From assembly GCF_009730915.1 (NCBI RefSeq), contig NC_052476.1, forward strand, positions 20,255,257 to 20,319,256: a DNA stretch of 64,000 bases, given 5' to 3'. Below are positions 25,641-36,942 of the stretch, in pieces. The stretch is from Dioscorea cayenensis subsp. rotundata. Taxonomy: Eukaryota > Streptophyta > Magnoliopsida > Dioscoreales > Dioscoreaceae. The position numbers and the translations under genes are program-made. The notes below the pieces were generated by a model. It saw only the letters and a program-made list of their open reading frames with translations, was not told the origin of the DNA and searched no databases. Within the stretch, counting starts at the first letter, position 1; every line of letters begins with the position of its first letter.

Positions 25641-28561
25641 ATGGCGATGGAGTGCAACAAGGAAGAGGGAATGAGAGCAAGAGACATTGCAGAGAACAAG
25701 ATGCGCAACAAAGACTTTGTTGGGGCGCAGAGACTTGCACTCAAGGCCCAACAGCTCTTCCCAGATATAGATAACATCTCTCAGATGTTAACTGTGTGTG
25801 AAGTGCATTGTTTTGCTGAAGTGAAGTTCGGTGGTGATCCCGACTGGTATGGGATACTTCAAGTTGAGCCTACAGCTGATGGGGCATTGATCAAAAAGCA
25901 ATATCGTAAACTTGCTCTTTTGCTTCATCCTGATAAAAACAAGTTTCCTGGTGCTGAAGCTGCTTTCAAGTTGATTGGAGAAGCAAATAGGACCCTCTCC
26001 GATCAAGGAAAACGTTCTATTCATGACCTTAAAAGAAATCCCAGGAGCATCGTCCCTTCTAGGCAGTCTTCTCAACAGAATAGGGCAGTTTATGTGCATA
26101 AACAATCTAAACCTGCAAGTGGAAGGGCCCCAAATATCACCACCAACACAGGTCCTAATCGTGTAAATCAGCAGCAGCCTTCTGCAACTTCTGCTGCTGA
26201 GAGTTTCTTGACTTATTGCCCTACTTGTAGCAGGAGATACCGGTATTTTAAGAACTTATTGAATAAAGCTCTGCAATGCCAGAGTTGCTTGAATCCTTTT
26301 GTTGCCTATGATTTAAATGCACAAACTGTGTCTCCTGGGGTGAAGTCAAGTCATCCGGGAGCTCAAACAAAGAACTTTTCTGGCCAGAACTCTCATGATG
26401 CTGTTCAACAAAATGATTCTGGATATGCTACTTCCAAGAAGGGACCTGATGATAAGGTTGATGGGAAGTCCACAGCTACTGAAACTTTGTCAAAATCAAG
26501 AGTCAATGAAGTTGGCCAGAAATCTGTGGATGGTAGAAGTGATGGTAAGACAAATCATGGGGAAACTGGCAATGAAGTGAAGTTTGAAAAAGTGGAACTA
26601 AATGAAGTAAATAGGAGAAAGCAGGCAGCAAAACCTTCAGGTGGAAATTCAAATCATAAGAGAAGCAGAAAAATTGTGGTAGAGTCTAGTGATGCAGAGG
26701 ATGCTGGGCAGGAAGGGGGAGCAAATGGCAGTCATCTACGAAGATCTGCCAGGCAGAAGCGAAAGATTGCCTATACTGAAGCAGAGAGTGATGATGATGT
26801 TGATGGCCCATCCTCTCTGAAACCTTCAGATTTTAAAAGGGAGCCTGCTGGTTTTGAAATGAGAAGGAATGAGGAGAAAGGTGCACATGTAAATGAAGGG
26901 CTGAACAAAAATGAGACTTGTCCAGAGGTAGATAGAGCTGGTTTGACAGAGGAGATACCCAAATCTGGAACTGGACCGGGTGTTGTTCCAAATGTTGATT
27001 TCACCTCTAAGTCATTGCCAGATTTGGAAAACATTTCCTACCCTGACCCTGAGTTCTATAATTTTGAAGAAAACAGAGATGTGAACCGATTTGTGGCTGA
27101 TCAGATATGGGCACTTTATGATGACTTGGATGGAATGCCCAGGTACTATGCTCGGATTAGGAATGTTCATACCCCAAACTTCAAAGTTCGATTTTCTTGG
27201 CTAGAGCATGAACCTGTGAGTGGAGCAGAGATTGCATGGACTGATGCAACTTTGCCTGTTGCCCATGGAAGATATAAACTTGGTGATTCTACAACCACTG
27301 AAGACCGGAATATGTTCTCTCATCTTATGTGCTCGGAAAAGGGCTCGAGAAGAAATACTTATGACATACATCCAAGAAAGGGTGAGGTTTGGGCATTATT
27401 CAAGGACTGGGATATGAGCTGGAGTTCTGGCACAGGTAATCCGGGAACATACCAGTTTGAAGTTATAGAAGTGTTGTCAGATCCTGCAGAAAGCACAGGG
27501 ATTGACGTCATTCGTCTAGTTAGGATAAAAGGGTTTGTGAGCTTGTTCATGAGGGCCTTTGATGATGGAGCTGCACAGTTTAAAATACCACCCAATGAAA
27601 TGCTTCGATTTTCACACATGGTTCCTTCTTACAAATTGAATGGAAATGAAAAAGAAGGCATCCCAGAAGGCTCTTTTGAACTAGATCCTGTATCACTGCC
27701 TGTTAACTTTGGAGACTTTGCCCCTTCAGTCAGCCTCGACAGCATTGAGAAGAGCAAAGTCTTGAATCAGAAGAATTTCCCAGATGCTCTAAACATTAGC
27801 AGTGATGAGGAGGAGCCCAGTCAAGAAGTTGATGCTAAAGATACTACAAGCCCGCTAAATGCCAGGTCACCACATCCTTCAAGTTCTGTCGGCTTTGAAT
27901 ACCCAGACTCAGAATTTTATGAGTTTCATAACCAAAGAGCAAATGATAAGTTTAAATGTGGTCAAATCTGGGCATTATACAGTGATTTAGACAAGTATCC
28001 AAAGTACTATGGGCGGATAAACAAAGTGGCTTCCGGCAAAGTTTGAGGTGGATCTGACATGGCTGGAATTGTGCCCAATCCTAGACATGGAGAAACGGTG
28101 GGTCGAAGAAAACTTTCCCATCGGTTGCGGAACATTCAAAGTTGCAGCTGAGACTGCCAAATTCAATTCAACAGAGGTCTTCTCCCATTTGGTAAAAGCC
28201 GAACCAGGCGGGAGAAAGGATATGTATGATATCCGTCCATGCAGCGGTGAGGTTTGGGCTATTTACAAAAATTGGCATCCCGGGTGGAGTGATGCCGACT
28301 GGATGAACGGGTACATTCGATGTTGTAGAGGTCATTGTACAAACTAGGACCGGTATTTGTGTTCAACTGCTGGAGAAACACTCTGGTCACAGATTGGTTT
28401 TCATGCCAAAGGGAAAAGGAAATTCGAGGTTTGTGATACATGTGCAAGAATACTTGAGATTCTCGCATCGGATACCGGCGTTCAAGCTGACAGGAGAAAA
28501 GAATGGCACACTGCGGGGTTATTGGGAACTTGACCCAGCATCTATGCCTGAAAATCTTTGA
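25641..28561 (+). CDS. Large DnaJ-domain protein with DUF3444 repeats; two apparent frameshifts near the C-terminus
   Basis: Intronless coding region. Residues 68-130 are a J domain with the HPD triad at 96-98 (LLHPDKN), which stimulates Hsp70 ATPase. Residues 191-213 hold a CPTC...CQSC zinc-ribbon-like pair. Residues about 340-390 are basic with nuclear-localisation-like runs (RRSARQKRK). A first DUF3444 domain starts at about 466 (YPDPEFYNF) and a second at about 753 (YPDSEFYEF). The open frame stops at 28044-28046, but DUF3444 coding continues in another frame (KFEVDLTWLELCP...WMNG). After about 28310 it moves to a third frame (TFDVVEVIVQTRTG...YWELDPASMPENL) that stops at 28559-28561. The second shift sits at a GGG run. 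The intended protein would be about 970 residues. Plant J-DUF3444 proteins are common and poorly characterised. Confidence 0.9.
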
Positions 28562-29911
28562 GTTGTAACTTGGTAGGGAGAAGACTTGTTGAATGATATA
28601 TAAACATAGTTTTAGTTCTGAAAAAAGTACTCTGTTAACTTAGAGCTTTATGTGTATTAACAGTAGTCCTGTTTTAGTAATCTCATGTGAATGAATGTGA
28701 AGGCAATGCCTGTTGTTCTTTTATAGTTTTTTGTTTGTTTGTTTGTTTTTTTTTAGTTTTTTTTGCCGAATCGCATGCAGTCAGGGGTGTGTGCACAGTC
28801 AGGAATTGATAAACATATGTATAGTCAAGGTACGTATAGCCGGTAATTTAACTTCTAACCGTGTATTTTCACCTAGTTCAGGTGAAGTTTTAGCCTGCAA
28901 ACTTGCATTTACAATTGGGCACATGAATGACTTTGACAATAGGCCGCATTGTTGAATTAAAAGGGATGTGTTTGACAATAGGGCCAATGCCGCTGAATTA
29001 AAAGTTACAACTCGGGATGATGCTGTTGAATTAAAAGTTACAACTAGGGACAAGAACAATTTTTAAGGGAAAAGAGCTCTTAGAGCTATTTTATTAATAG
29101 AAATAAAAGTTTACAAGAGCTCAAAATTACAGACCAGAAAAACAAAAAAACACAAATTACAAAGAAACAAATTGAAAAACACTAACATTACAACAAAACT
29201 TAGGAAATAATCCCCTGCTGTCTGAGGCTTTTCATTAACCACTTGGGTAAATCCCTACCTTGATGGAATAAAGATATTGCATGATGATTTATTGATTTAG
29301 ACCATGCATGGCAAGAGATGCCACAGCCCGGTTCCAGCTTTTTGAACTAGTAATCAGTCTTGGACCTCCAGAGTTGACAAGAAGCTCCTCCCTTAAGGCA
29401 TGAACCTGCAAATTCATTCTCCAAACATTATCAAAGAGACTTTCCTTGACCAGATCCTCATTTGTTGAAATAATTGTCTTGACTACAATCCCCCACCCAG
29501 CTTGAGCAAGTATGTAGTGCAAAATTTATAGCCATCCACACCAGAAACTGATAAAATTTCCCTGATAATCCATCACTAGAAAACCACAACCTGCAGATGA
29601 AATCTCTTCATTGTACATTACTGCAGTGCATAAGATTGGACCATCAACAAAAGATAAGTTATAAATACTAACTTATCTTTAACAGTAGGGCTGATGTTGC
29701 TGAATCAATCAATATTAGCTTCCTTTTTTTTAACATTGATTTCTATCAGGTTTTATTGGTATGTTGTTTGGATTAATTTCGAAATTATGAACATTAAAAA
29801 TATAAAAAAGGAATATTAAAAATCAATACTGATTTCTATCAGGTTTTTTATGGTATGTTATTTGGAAATTATGAACATTAAATTTTTTTTAAAAAATAAT
29901 AATTACTGACT
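28562..29911. other. DnaJ 3' region and spacer with small local repeats; no gene seen
   Basis: After the DnaJ stop comes a T-rich 3' region (T runs near 28730-28765). Around 28960-29060 the phrase GAATTAAAAGTTACAACT recurs in short tandem copies. From about 29060 to 29700 there is moderately complex sequence without a convincing frame; it could be an old retroelement scrap but shows no domain. A duplicated 60-base piece lies at 29733-29883. Confidence 0.5.
29733..29883. repeat. Direct duplication of a 55-65 base segment
   Basis: GATTTCTATCAGGTTTTATT...GTATGTT..TTTGG...TTATGAACATTAAA occurs at about 29738-29801 and again, with a few changes and a short internal deletion, at about 29830-29883. 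Confidence 0.7.
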
Positions 29912-29983
29912 GGGGCATTCCGAGAATTGAACTCGGGACCTCTCGCACCCTAAGCGAGAATCATACCACTAGACCAAATGCCC
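29912..29983 (-). tRNA. tRNA-Pro (anticodon AGG)
   Basis: On the minus strand the 72 bases start GGGCATTTGGTCTAGTGGTA and end in a 7-bp acceptor pairing (GGGCATT with AATGCCC) plus discriminator C. The anticodon arm is CTCGC-TTAGGGT-GCGAG with anticodon AGG. Box A lies in the D arm (TGGTCTAGTGG) and box B in the T arm (GAGTTCAATTC). CCA is not encoded, as in nuclear tRNA genes. A T run follows within about 25 bases downstream as an RNA polymerase III stop. There is no intron. Confidence 0.96.
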
Positions 29984-30775
29984 TTGTTGTTATGAGAATG
30001 CTAATAAATTTAAAATACTATTATATAACTGAGTCTCAAACTGTTATTTATTATAACGAATTTTGTCTAAAGTGATATATTATCTTATCTTATTTATTTT
30101 TTATATTGATTTGATTTGTTAACTGATTATTATATTTTATATTCTTGTTATAATAATATCTATTGTATCATAACTTCCATTTAGTATCATTTCTAAAAAA
30201 AAATGCATCGAATGCTAAAGTTATCTGGCCATTATTTATTTCACAGTATTTAATTATTAAATAAATTAATAGATAACTATTTAGAAAAATATAAACCACC
30301 AGAAATTGATTGTTTAGTTTATGCGCTCTCACCCAGTGGATACAGATTGCAAACCCGCTTCCACAGCCAAAGATCGTTTTTGACACCAATGCATTTGGCG
30401 CATTTGGAATTACAGTGGATTAGTACCATTAGACCAAAGTCCATATATATATATATATAATCCAATAGCAGAAATAGCATAAAATAATGAGAGAAAGCAT
30501 TGTTCATCAGTAATTTGAAGAAATCATAGAATCAAACTCCATTAGTTCATCAAGCAAAACTAAACATTGTTCATCATCAGTCAAACAACACAATCCAATT
30601 CAGCTTGAAGCTGAACCACACCACAAACATTCACAAGATCCACTGCAAGCTCAACACTCTCAACACTGTGTTGATGATGAGATCCATGCACACATGACCA
30701 ACAAACACTACACTAAACTAAAACTAAACTAAACTACACTAAAAACATCAGTAAACAACAACACAATGCCACACA
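29984..30775. other. AT-rich spacer and ROP-GAP 3' region; no gene seen
   Basis: AT-rich, with a (TA)n run near 30443-30460. The last 250 bases are CA-rich on this strand and probably the 3' untranslated part of the ROP-GAP gene. Confidence 0.5.
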
Positions 30776-33308
30776 TTAGTTCAACTCAGCTCCTTTTCCT
30801 TCTTTTTCTTCTTCAATCTGCTCCATTAAGCTCTTTGATATCATCGTAACATCTCTAGTAACACTTGACTCTGATTCAGTCTCATAACTAGTGATCGAAC
30901 TACATACTTTGCTTTCTGATGAGAAACAAGAACTAGCATTGAAGTCGGAGCAGCTCAACGGTGTTGTTTGATCTTCTTTCCATTCCAATTGCTTCAAGAA
31001 GCAGTCCTCAATGTCTCTCATGCAATCGTCTCCTTCGTCACTTGTGTTTCGGTAATCCACAATGAAACAATCCAATGTTCGTTCAGTAATTTCAGAGCTT
31101 GTATTCATATTGACATCCATTTGATTGTTTGTAGTAGCTTGAGCATCATTGACAACATTAGTATCCATCTCTTTTTGACTACCACAATCTTCATCGTCAT
31201 AATCATCCTGTTGATTGGATACAGGTGATGAAGAGTATGATGAGTAGTCTTCTTCAGAAGCTGTCTCCTCACGCTCCCTTAATACTTTCAGTATTAGAGT
31301 CTTGAGCAAGTTCATAACTTGGACAGCATGCATCAATGCTGTTAACGGATCGGACATCTGATACATTGTTCAGTAAAATGTTAGATTGCAGAAAAAGAAA
31401 AATGATGAAAAATCATTATTAATGGGTGTGAAAAGTAAGTACTTGAGTCATGTTAGGAGCAAAGACCATAGCGATGTTTCTCGCATTCATCTTGTTTAAT
31501 TCTTCTTCCTCAACGACATCGGCCATGAGATCGACAGCCCAGTTAAGAAGAGCAACCTGTGTAGGAAGCAGCTGCCTAACAAGATCAACACATTCTTCTT
31601 CTGTGTTGCATTGAAGAACTTGTTCCGGAGAGAGCCCGTCAAGCACTCCTTCCGGGAGTTCTCTGAACCAAGCCTGTTTGAACGAAATAAGAGCACTATG
31701 ATTTGGTTCTCACTTTGCAAACAATTCAGTGAACAAGATGAGCATACCTTAATCAACCCAGCTAAACAGTGAACATCAATATCATCAGGGACAGTGCCTT
31801 TGTTCAGCTGGTCTCTTACTTCTTCTTCTTGGCTGTTCTCGGGGTTAATTCTAAAGATGCCTTCTGCCTGTAAATCAATCCAATGTTTTACATACATACA
31901 GACAGACAATCTCTGAGATTGAATCTGAAAATATTTCAGCAAGTGAACACAAAAGATATCAATCACTGCTACCTTCAATCCTCCTTGTGAGTAAAGTCTT
32001 TCCTGCATGAGTAGCAGAATTGTGGGCACACTGTTACCCTTTGAATCATAACTGCATTGCATTGATTCAGCAGAGACACCAAAAACACTAGCACTGCAAA
32101 CAAGAAAAAAACTTTGAATGATATTTCACATGGTAATGAAGATGAAAGTTTTTTAGTACGTATATTCATAAACCAAGCAAACTTTTCTTGCAGAAAGTCA
32201 TTGAAAAATTCATGAAAAAATGTCTCAAAACACTTTTTTTCTCATGCAATGCAAAAGTCCCTCATTTTATGAATCATAATGATGAACAAGGACAATGCAT
32301 ATCATCAAAATTCTCATTAAACAGTGTTAAAACATGAAACTGATTCCAATATCTCACAAAACGTTTGTTTGTAGATATATATACTTCTAATTTTGGAAGT
32401 CTGCCACAAATGCTCAGAATTTATCATGAAGTCATTGTTGGGTACCAAAATATACATCAAGATTCCAGAGTACTATAAAGCACAAGAAAAACTATTGATA
32501 TATCCTCCAATAGGTAAGTAAAAGACAAAGCTCTTTTATTGAAAGCATTAACTGAAAACCAAAATTTCAAATCTATTAATAAATTCTACAATACATGCAA
32601 AGCACCAAACCAAGAAATAAAGAAGAAAAATTTTCAAAAGTAAGTAAACCATATCATATCAACTTTATTAATAAAGTGTTATTTTAAAATCCCATTCAAG
32701 AAAGTCTTTATAAAGTCTTCAAATTACCAAACATGGTCCACAAGTTCAAAACTAATCCTCTCATTAACATGAAAAACAAAAACAAAACAAAAGATCAAAC
32801 TCCACAACTACTTCCCCAAAATTTCAAACAAAAATTCAAACTTTTCCCTTGATTTAAGCTCAAAATCACAACAAATCTTCAGTTTTAGGATTAAAACCAC
32901 TTCTTTTCGAAAAGAAAATTTTCAAATTTTGAAAAAACTAAAAGAGATCCACAAAAAACAAGAACCAAAAACGCTCACCTAGCACTGGGAACCCTACAAG
33001 GAATCTCAAGCTCGAACTCAACAGGAAGCCCTAAAAATCCATGAAACCTATCAAAGGTCACATGAGCAACATGCTGGACATTCGTCGGCCACCCAATCTC
33101 CATCTGCTCAATCGCCGTCGGGAAGGACCTCATCCTCCGTCCTCTCCATCCTACACGACACCATCGACTTCCTGATCGCCGTCAGAAGCAAAGCAAGCAA
33201 AGATATCTGGTTTTCCCCTCCTTCCTCTCCTCCACTCCTTCTCTTCTCGTTCCCACCTCCTCCCGCTCCTCCCCGGCACCCATTAGAGACCAAAACCACT
33301 CCGGCCAT
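30776..33308 (-). CDS. ROP GTPase-activating protein with CRIB and RhoGAP domains; one apparent frameshift in exon 1
   Basis: Accelerates GTP hydrolysis by ROP GTPases at the plasma membrane. Five exons: 33308-32979, 32093-31973, 31867-31748, 31673-31443 and 31357-30776. The N-terminus is Gly/Glu-rich and runs into SLLALLLTAIRKSMVSCR. Near the end of exon 1 the CRIB motif appears (EIGWPTNVQHVAHVTFDRFHGFLGLP), which binds activated ROP. Exons 2-5 hold the RhoGAP domain: MQCSYDSKGNSVPTILLLMQ, AEGIFRI with the arginine finger, AWFRELP, and NARNIAMVFAPNMTQMSDP. The tail is acidic and Ser-rich. Phases agree from the CRIB motif onward, but the Met-Ala-Gly start and the CRIB are one base out of frame (exon 1 is 330 bases; 329 or 332 would fit). 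The shift lies between about 33170 and 33090. Start codon choice is therefore provisional. Confidence 0.92.
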
Positions 33309-35299
33309 CTCTCCCTCGCTCTCTAAATCTAGCGCAAGCTCAGCGGACGCTGGAGAGAAGGGATTCAAAGGCAAAGGTGGGATCTTTGACAGCGATGTCA
33401 CTGGTTTTGAAGGAGCGCTTTGTGTACGGTCTCTCAAACGGCCAACGAATTCAAATTCGCAATGCAACACCACTTTGATGGATTTTTTATGTACACCCTT
33501 GATAAAGTACATAATTGAGTCTTTATAAAAGTTATGCAATGTAAATTACTTAAATAACCTTATATATATATTTAAAATTAAATTTGATGTAATTTTTTGA
33601 ATGATGTAGGTAGTATGGTATGTAATTTTTATTGTATTTGGGTTTTGGAGTATTTAAGAAATTTGAGAAAAATGGACAAAATTTAATCCTAATAAAATAC
33701 CTCTACTATGATGTATAAATTATGGGAAAAAAATATCTAATTTTTTTTTAAATAAAAGATTATATTATTCTTTCTAATTATGGTTTACAGATAAAATTGT
33801 AGTTAATTGTCAAATGTTGCTCTTACCAGGTAAACTTTAATTTGAATGGGTTCAAAACATACATCAAATACAGTGATATTAATGGTTATCCGTTATGAAA
33901 GTGGATTTGCAGTCCAATTTTTATATGATTCGAATGAGAGTGCACAGATGAATTATCATTGTTCCTGTGTGCACTCACCTAATTATATATGCACTTGGTT
34001 TTATTTATAAAAAAAATCATACTTATCATGTTAATATGCAGTTTTTCTTCTGTCAAAAAGCTTTGTTGGTAATTTAATAATTTGTTAAATGAACCAAATA
34101 AACCAGATATTTATGTATATATACCTTGATAGTTAATATTTAGAGGGTAAAACAGTCTTTTTGATTTTTCAAAAACGAAGTTTTCATGATTTCTTACCTC
34201 AAGGGTGTATATGTGTACATAATATTGATGTTTTATGGGGTTTTAATGTAATATTCATTTTTAGTGGGTACATATTTAATTATGTACTTTTGTAAGGGTG
34301 TACACGCACATTTCTCTGTTTATTTTTAATGTTTTCACGGGAGATGTAATGTTTGGAAAAGTGGGGCCCGATTTGGAGTTTATTTCCATAATGCCATGTT
34401 GTTCTTTTGCATGCTGCCGGAAAATGACTTTTTTTATTTTTATTTTTACTTTTTCTGAATTCAACTTTTGGTAATTTCTATAATGATTTTTTTATGCCAA
34501 TAGTAATAAATCAGGGAACAAATAGTTAAATTTTCTATTTTATTTTTAATATATTATTTTTTAATGAAAATAACCAGTTTGATTTTATATTATTAATTAA
34601 TCTCACTTGATCTTAATAAAAAATTATTTACTAAAAAATACATAGGATTTTTTAAAATTTTGAAATAATAAAGAAATTTCTCGGAACTTTTTTTTTTAAA
34701 AAAAAACTTCAAATGAATCAAACCACTAAAATTTTGTTGACATTGAAAATTTTTTGTTTTTGATTCTAATTAAATTAAACTCATAAAATTATTGTTATTT
34801 TATCGGATTAAGTTAGTCGTGCTTACACTTGAACGTAAAAGGCGCAATCTCACTTTTTGCACTTGCACTAGTACTAATAACCAACGTCGTCTTATGTCCT
34901 TATTGTTGTCAATGCCATGCCAGAGGTATTTTCAGTATTCTCTTAAAACATTGACAGTAGATTGAAAAAAAAAATTAAAAATATACAAGTAGGTTTTAGT
35001 AATTTTATTTTTATTCAAGTAATATATAATATAAAATTTGGTAAAATTTTAAAATATGTTTGAATAATTTTATAGTTTATATTCTTTTGGGTATCATTTT
35101 CAAAGGACAAAAAGTATTTATGTTGAGACAACTTGTGGGGCAGGCATGTTTCTACACATTTGAGTTATATATTATCAAACATTCCAAATAAAAAATTTAT
35201 ATTGATTTTGAACTTGGTCAAAACAACTATCAACGGCAATTTCTTGATTTAAGATAAATATTTTGGTGTTTTTAATTTATTATGAATTTTCCATTATAA
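33309..35299. other. Spacer between divergent ROP-GAP and cyclin-L (left copy); no gene seen
   Basis: The first 200 bases are GC-richer and belong to the ROP-GAP leader. The remainder is AT-rich with homopolymers and no recognisable coding or terminal repeats. Unlike the sequence to its right, it has no second copy in the window. Confidence 0.5.
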
Positions 35300-36050
35300 T
35301 AAATGGAATGATATTTAAGAAATATAAAAGAAGAATTATGGGAAGATACCGAGAAATCTAAACTATGATACATTTGATTAGTATTAATTATTGTTGTTAT
35401 TATTGGTAAAGAAGATTAATTAATTAATTAATTATTCTCGGAGTTGTAAATCAAATGCTCTAGTCTGTGCACATACTCCGAATTTTGGAAGCTCTTGTTC
35501 CCATGATTCTTTGGTTAAATGACCATCTTACCCCTCTTTTCATTTGGAGTACTAATATTAATTGCTAATTACTCATATTATTAAATATTTTGGTTTATAA
35601 AAAATATTCATGAGTTTAGTTTATTCGGTTGGTATAGTTATTTTATTTTGGATGGTAAATTTTTAGATTTTTTTTAATAATTAACCAAAGCTTACCTACC
35701 TATTAAAAAAAAATATAAACCGTAATATTTCCTCCGGTCTTTTTTTTACTTGTATATTTTAACAAATTCATATAGATTAAGAAAGTTAGTTAAAATTAGT
35801 TGGTAATTTAAAATTTATAAAAAATTATATTAACTTTCCAAGATTACTCTAATTTAAAATATGATTTAATAAAATATGTAGTTGAATATAATTTTTTAAA
35901 AGTTGTAAAAGTAAATTAAATATAAAGATAAATTTTAAAAAAATAATATTTAATGTTTCATAAATTTTCTAGATGGACAAATAAGAAAGATAAAAAGCTT
36001 CTCAAATTAGACCGAAGAAAGTATAAAAAAATAAAATATAAACAATCATG

Positions 36051-36434
36051 TGTAGTGGATTATTAGTAGAATGGTGAATATGTAAACCTAAGGTCGAATC
36101 CTTGGGGTTGGCTGTACTATTGCAACACAGTGAGATACTGTAGAATCACGGTATATTATTGAGATAATTATTGGGATAATGTCATTTTCATTCTTTTTAG
36201 AGTTGCATGATATATAATTTATTAGCTCATTTCTAAAAATCTCGTGGGTGTGCACATAGTATGACTTTAATCGCACGTGGTATGAGATGTCTGACAAGTT
36301 AATATATTTGTAGAGGATCGATAAGCCATAGTAATTAGTGCACCATTGTACTCACCTGTCATTAACAACTCTTTTGTAAAAGCCGCGCTTATTGTCTTTA
36401 TAAAAAAAAATAAAAGAATAATAAAAAAAAAAAA
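36051..36434 (+). mobile_element. SINE-like element with poly-A tail (left copy)
   Basis: A tRNA-like head (GTAGTGGATTATTAGTAGAATGG, then GGTCGAATCC as a good box B) is followed by about 250 bases of unrelated body (GTGGTATGAGATGTCTGAC, CACCTGTCATTAACAAC) and a broken A-rich tail at about 36400-36434. Size and layout fit a plant tRNA-derived SINE. No clear target duplication was found, so the call is tentative. Confidence 0.4.
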
Positions 36435-36589
36435 GATGACCATGATATACTATATATATATATTTGTAAAAATTTTTGGAGGGGTTTAAACAAGTAAGCT
36501 ACCATCTTCATCCGAGGTGAAGTGTAATATGTGAAAATAAGAATAAAAATAAAAATGTTATATAATTTTATTATTTTACAGGGTCGAAT

Positions 36590-36835
36590 CCACAAAAAGG
36601 TTGGCCCAAATCGATTGTATTTGGGCCATATCAATCGGCTCGTAATACTTTGGGCCCAATAACTTGATAATTCCTAATTTTATTATATACATCTCTCAAA
36701 ATCACTTCCGTCCTTCAACTTCGTTCCTAATTCGAGAAAATCTCCAAAACCCTAACCCTAATTCGTTCCATTTTTCCCTCAAACCCTAGAAATCATCCTC
36801 TAATGGCTTCTCAGCATCCAAAATCTTTGGTTTAG
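36590..36835 (+). promoter_or_regulatory. Cyclin-L promoter: site II motifs, telo-box and a 10-codon upstream ORF (left copy)
   Basis: Three GGCCCA/TGGGCC site II motifs lie within about 55 bases (36602-36656). A telo-box follows (AAACCCTAACCCTAA, about 36747-36761). This pair is typical of promoters active in dividing cells, as in ribosomal protein genes. A short upstream ORF (ATG at 36803, stop TAG ending 36835, 10 codons) precedes the main start at 36943. The same layout is kept in the right copy. Confidence 0.6.
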
Positions 36836-36942
36836 TGGGTTGGGTTTCTTGTGAATTTGGTGTTTTTTTTTTTTGTTTTTTTTTTTTTTTATTTTTTTAT
36901 TTTCGGAAGAGATTGTCTCGATTTTTGCCTTGGCCGATTGGG

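Noticed and set aside
29289-29522. 77-residue frame on the minus strand near 29300-29500
   Set aside because: No homology recognised and surrounded by AT-rich debris; not called as a gene.
30310-30445. tRNA-like or SINE-like sequence on the minus strand (GGTCTAATGGTA ... GGGTTTGCAATC)
   Set aside because: The two boxes are about 80 bases apart, too far for a tRNA head, and no cloverleaf or A-rich tail is seen.
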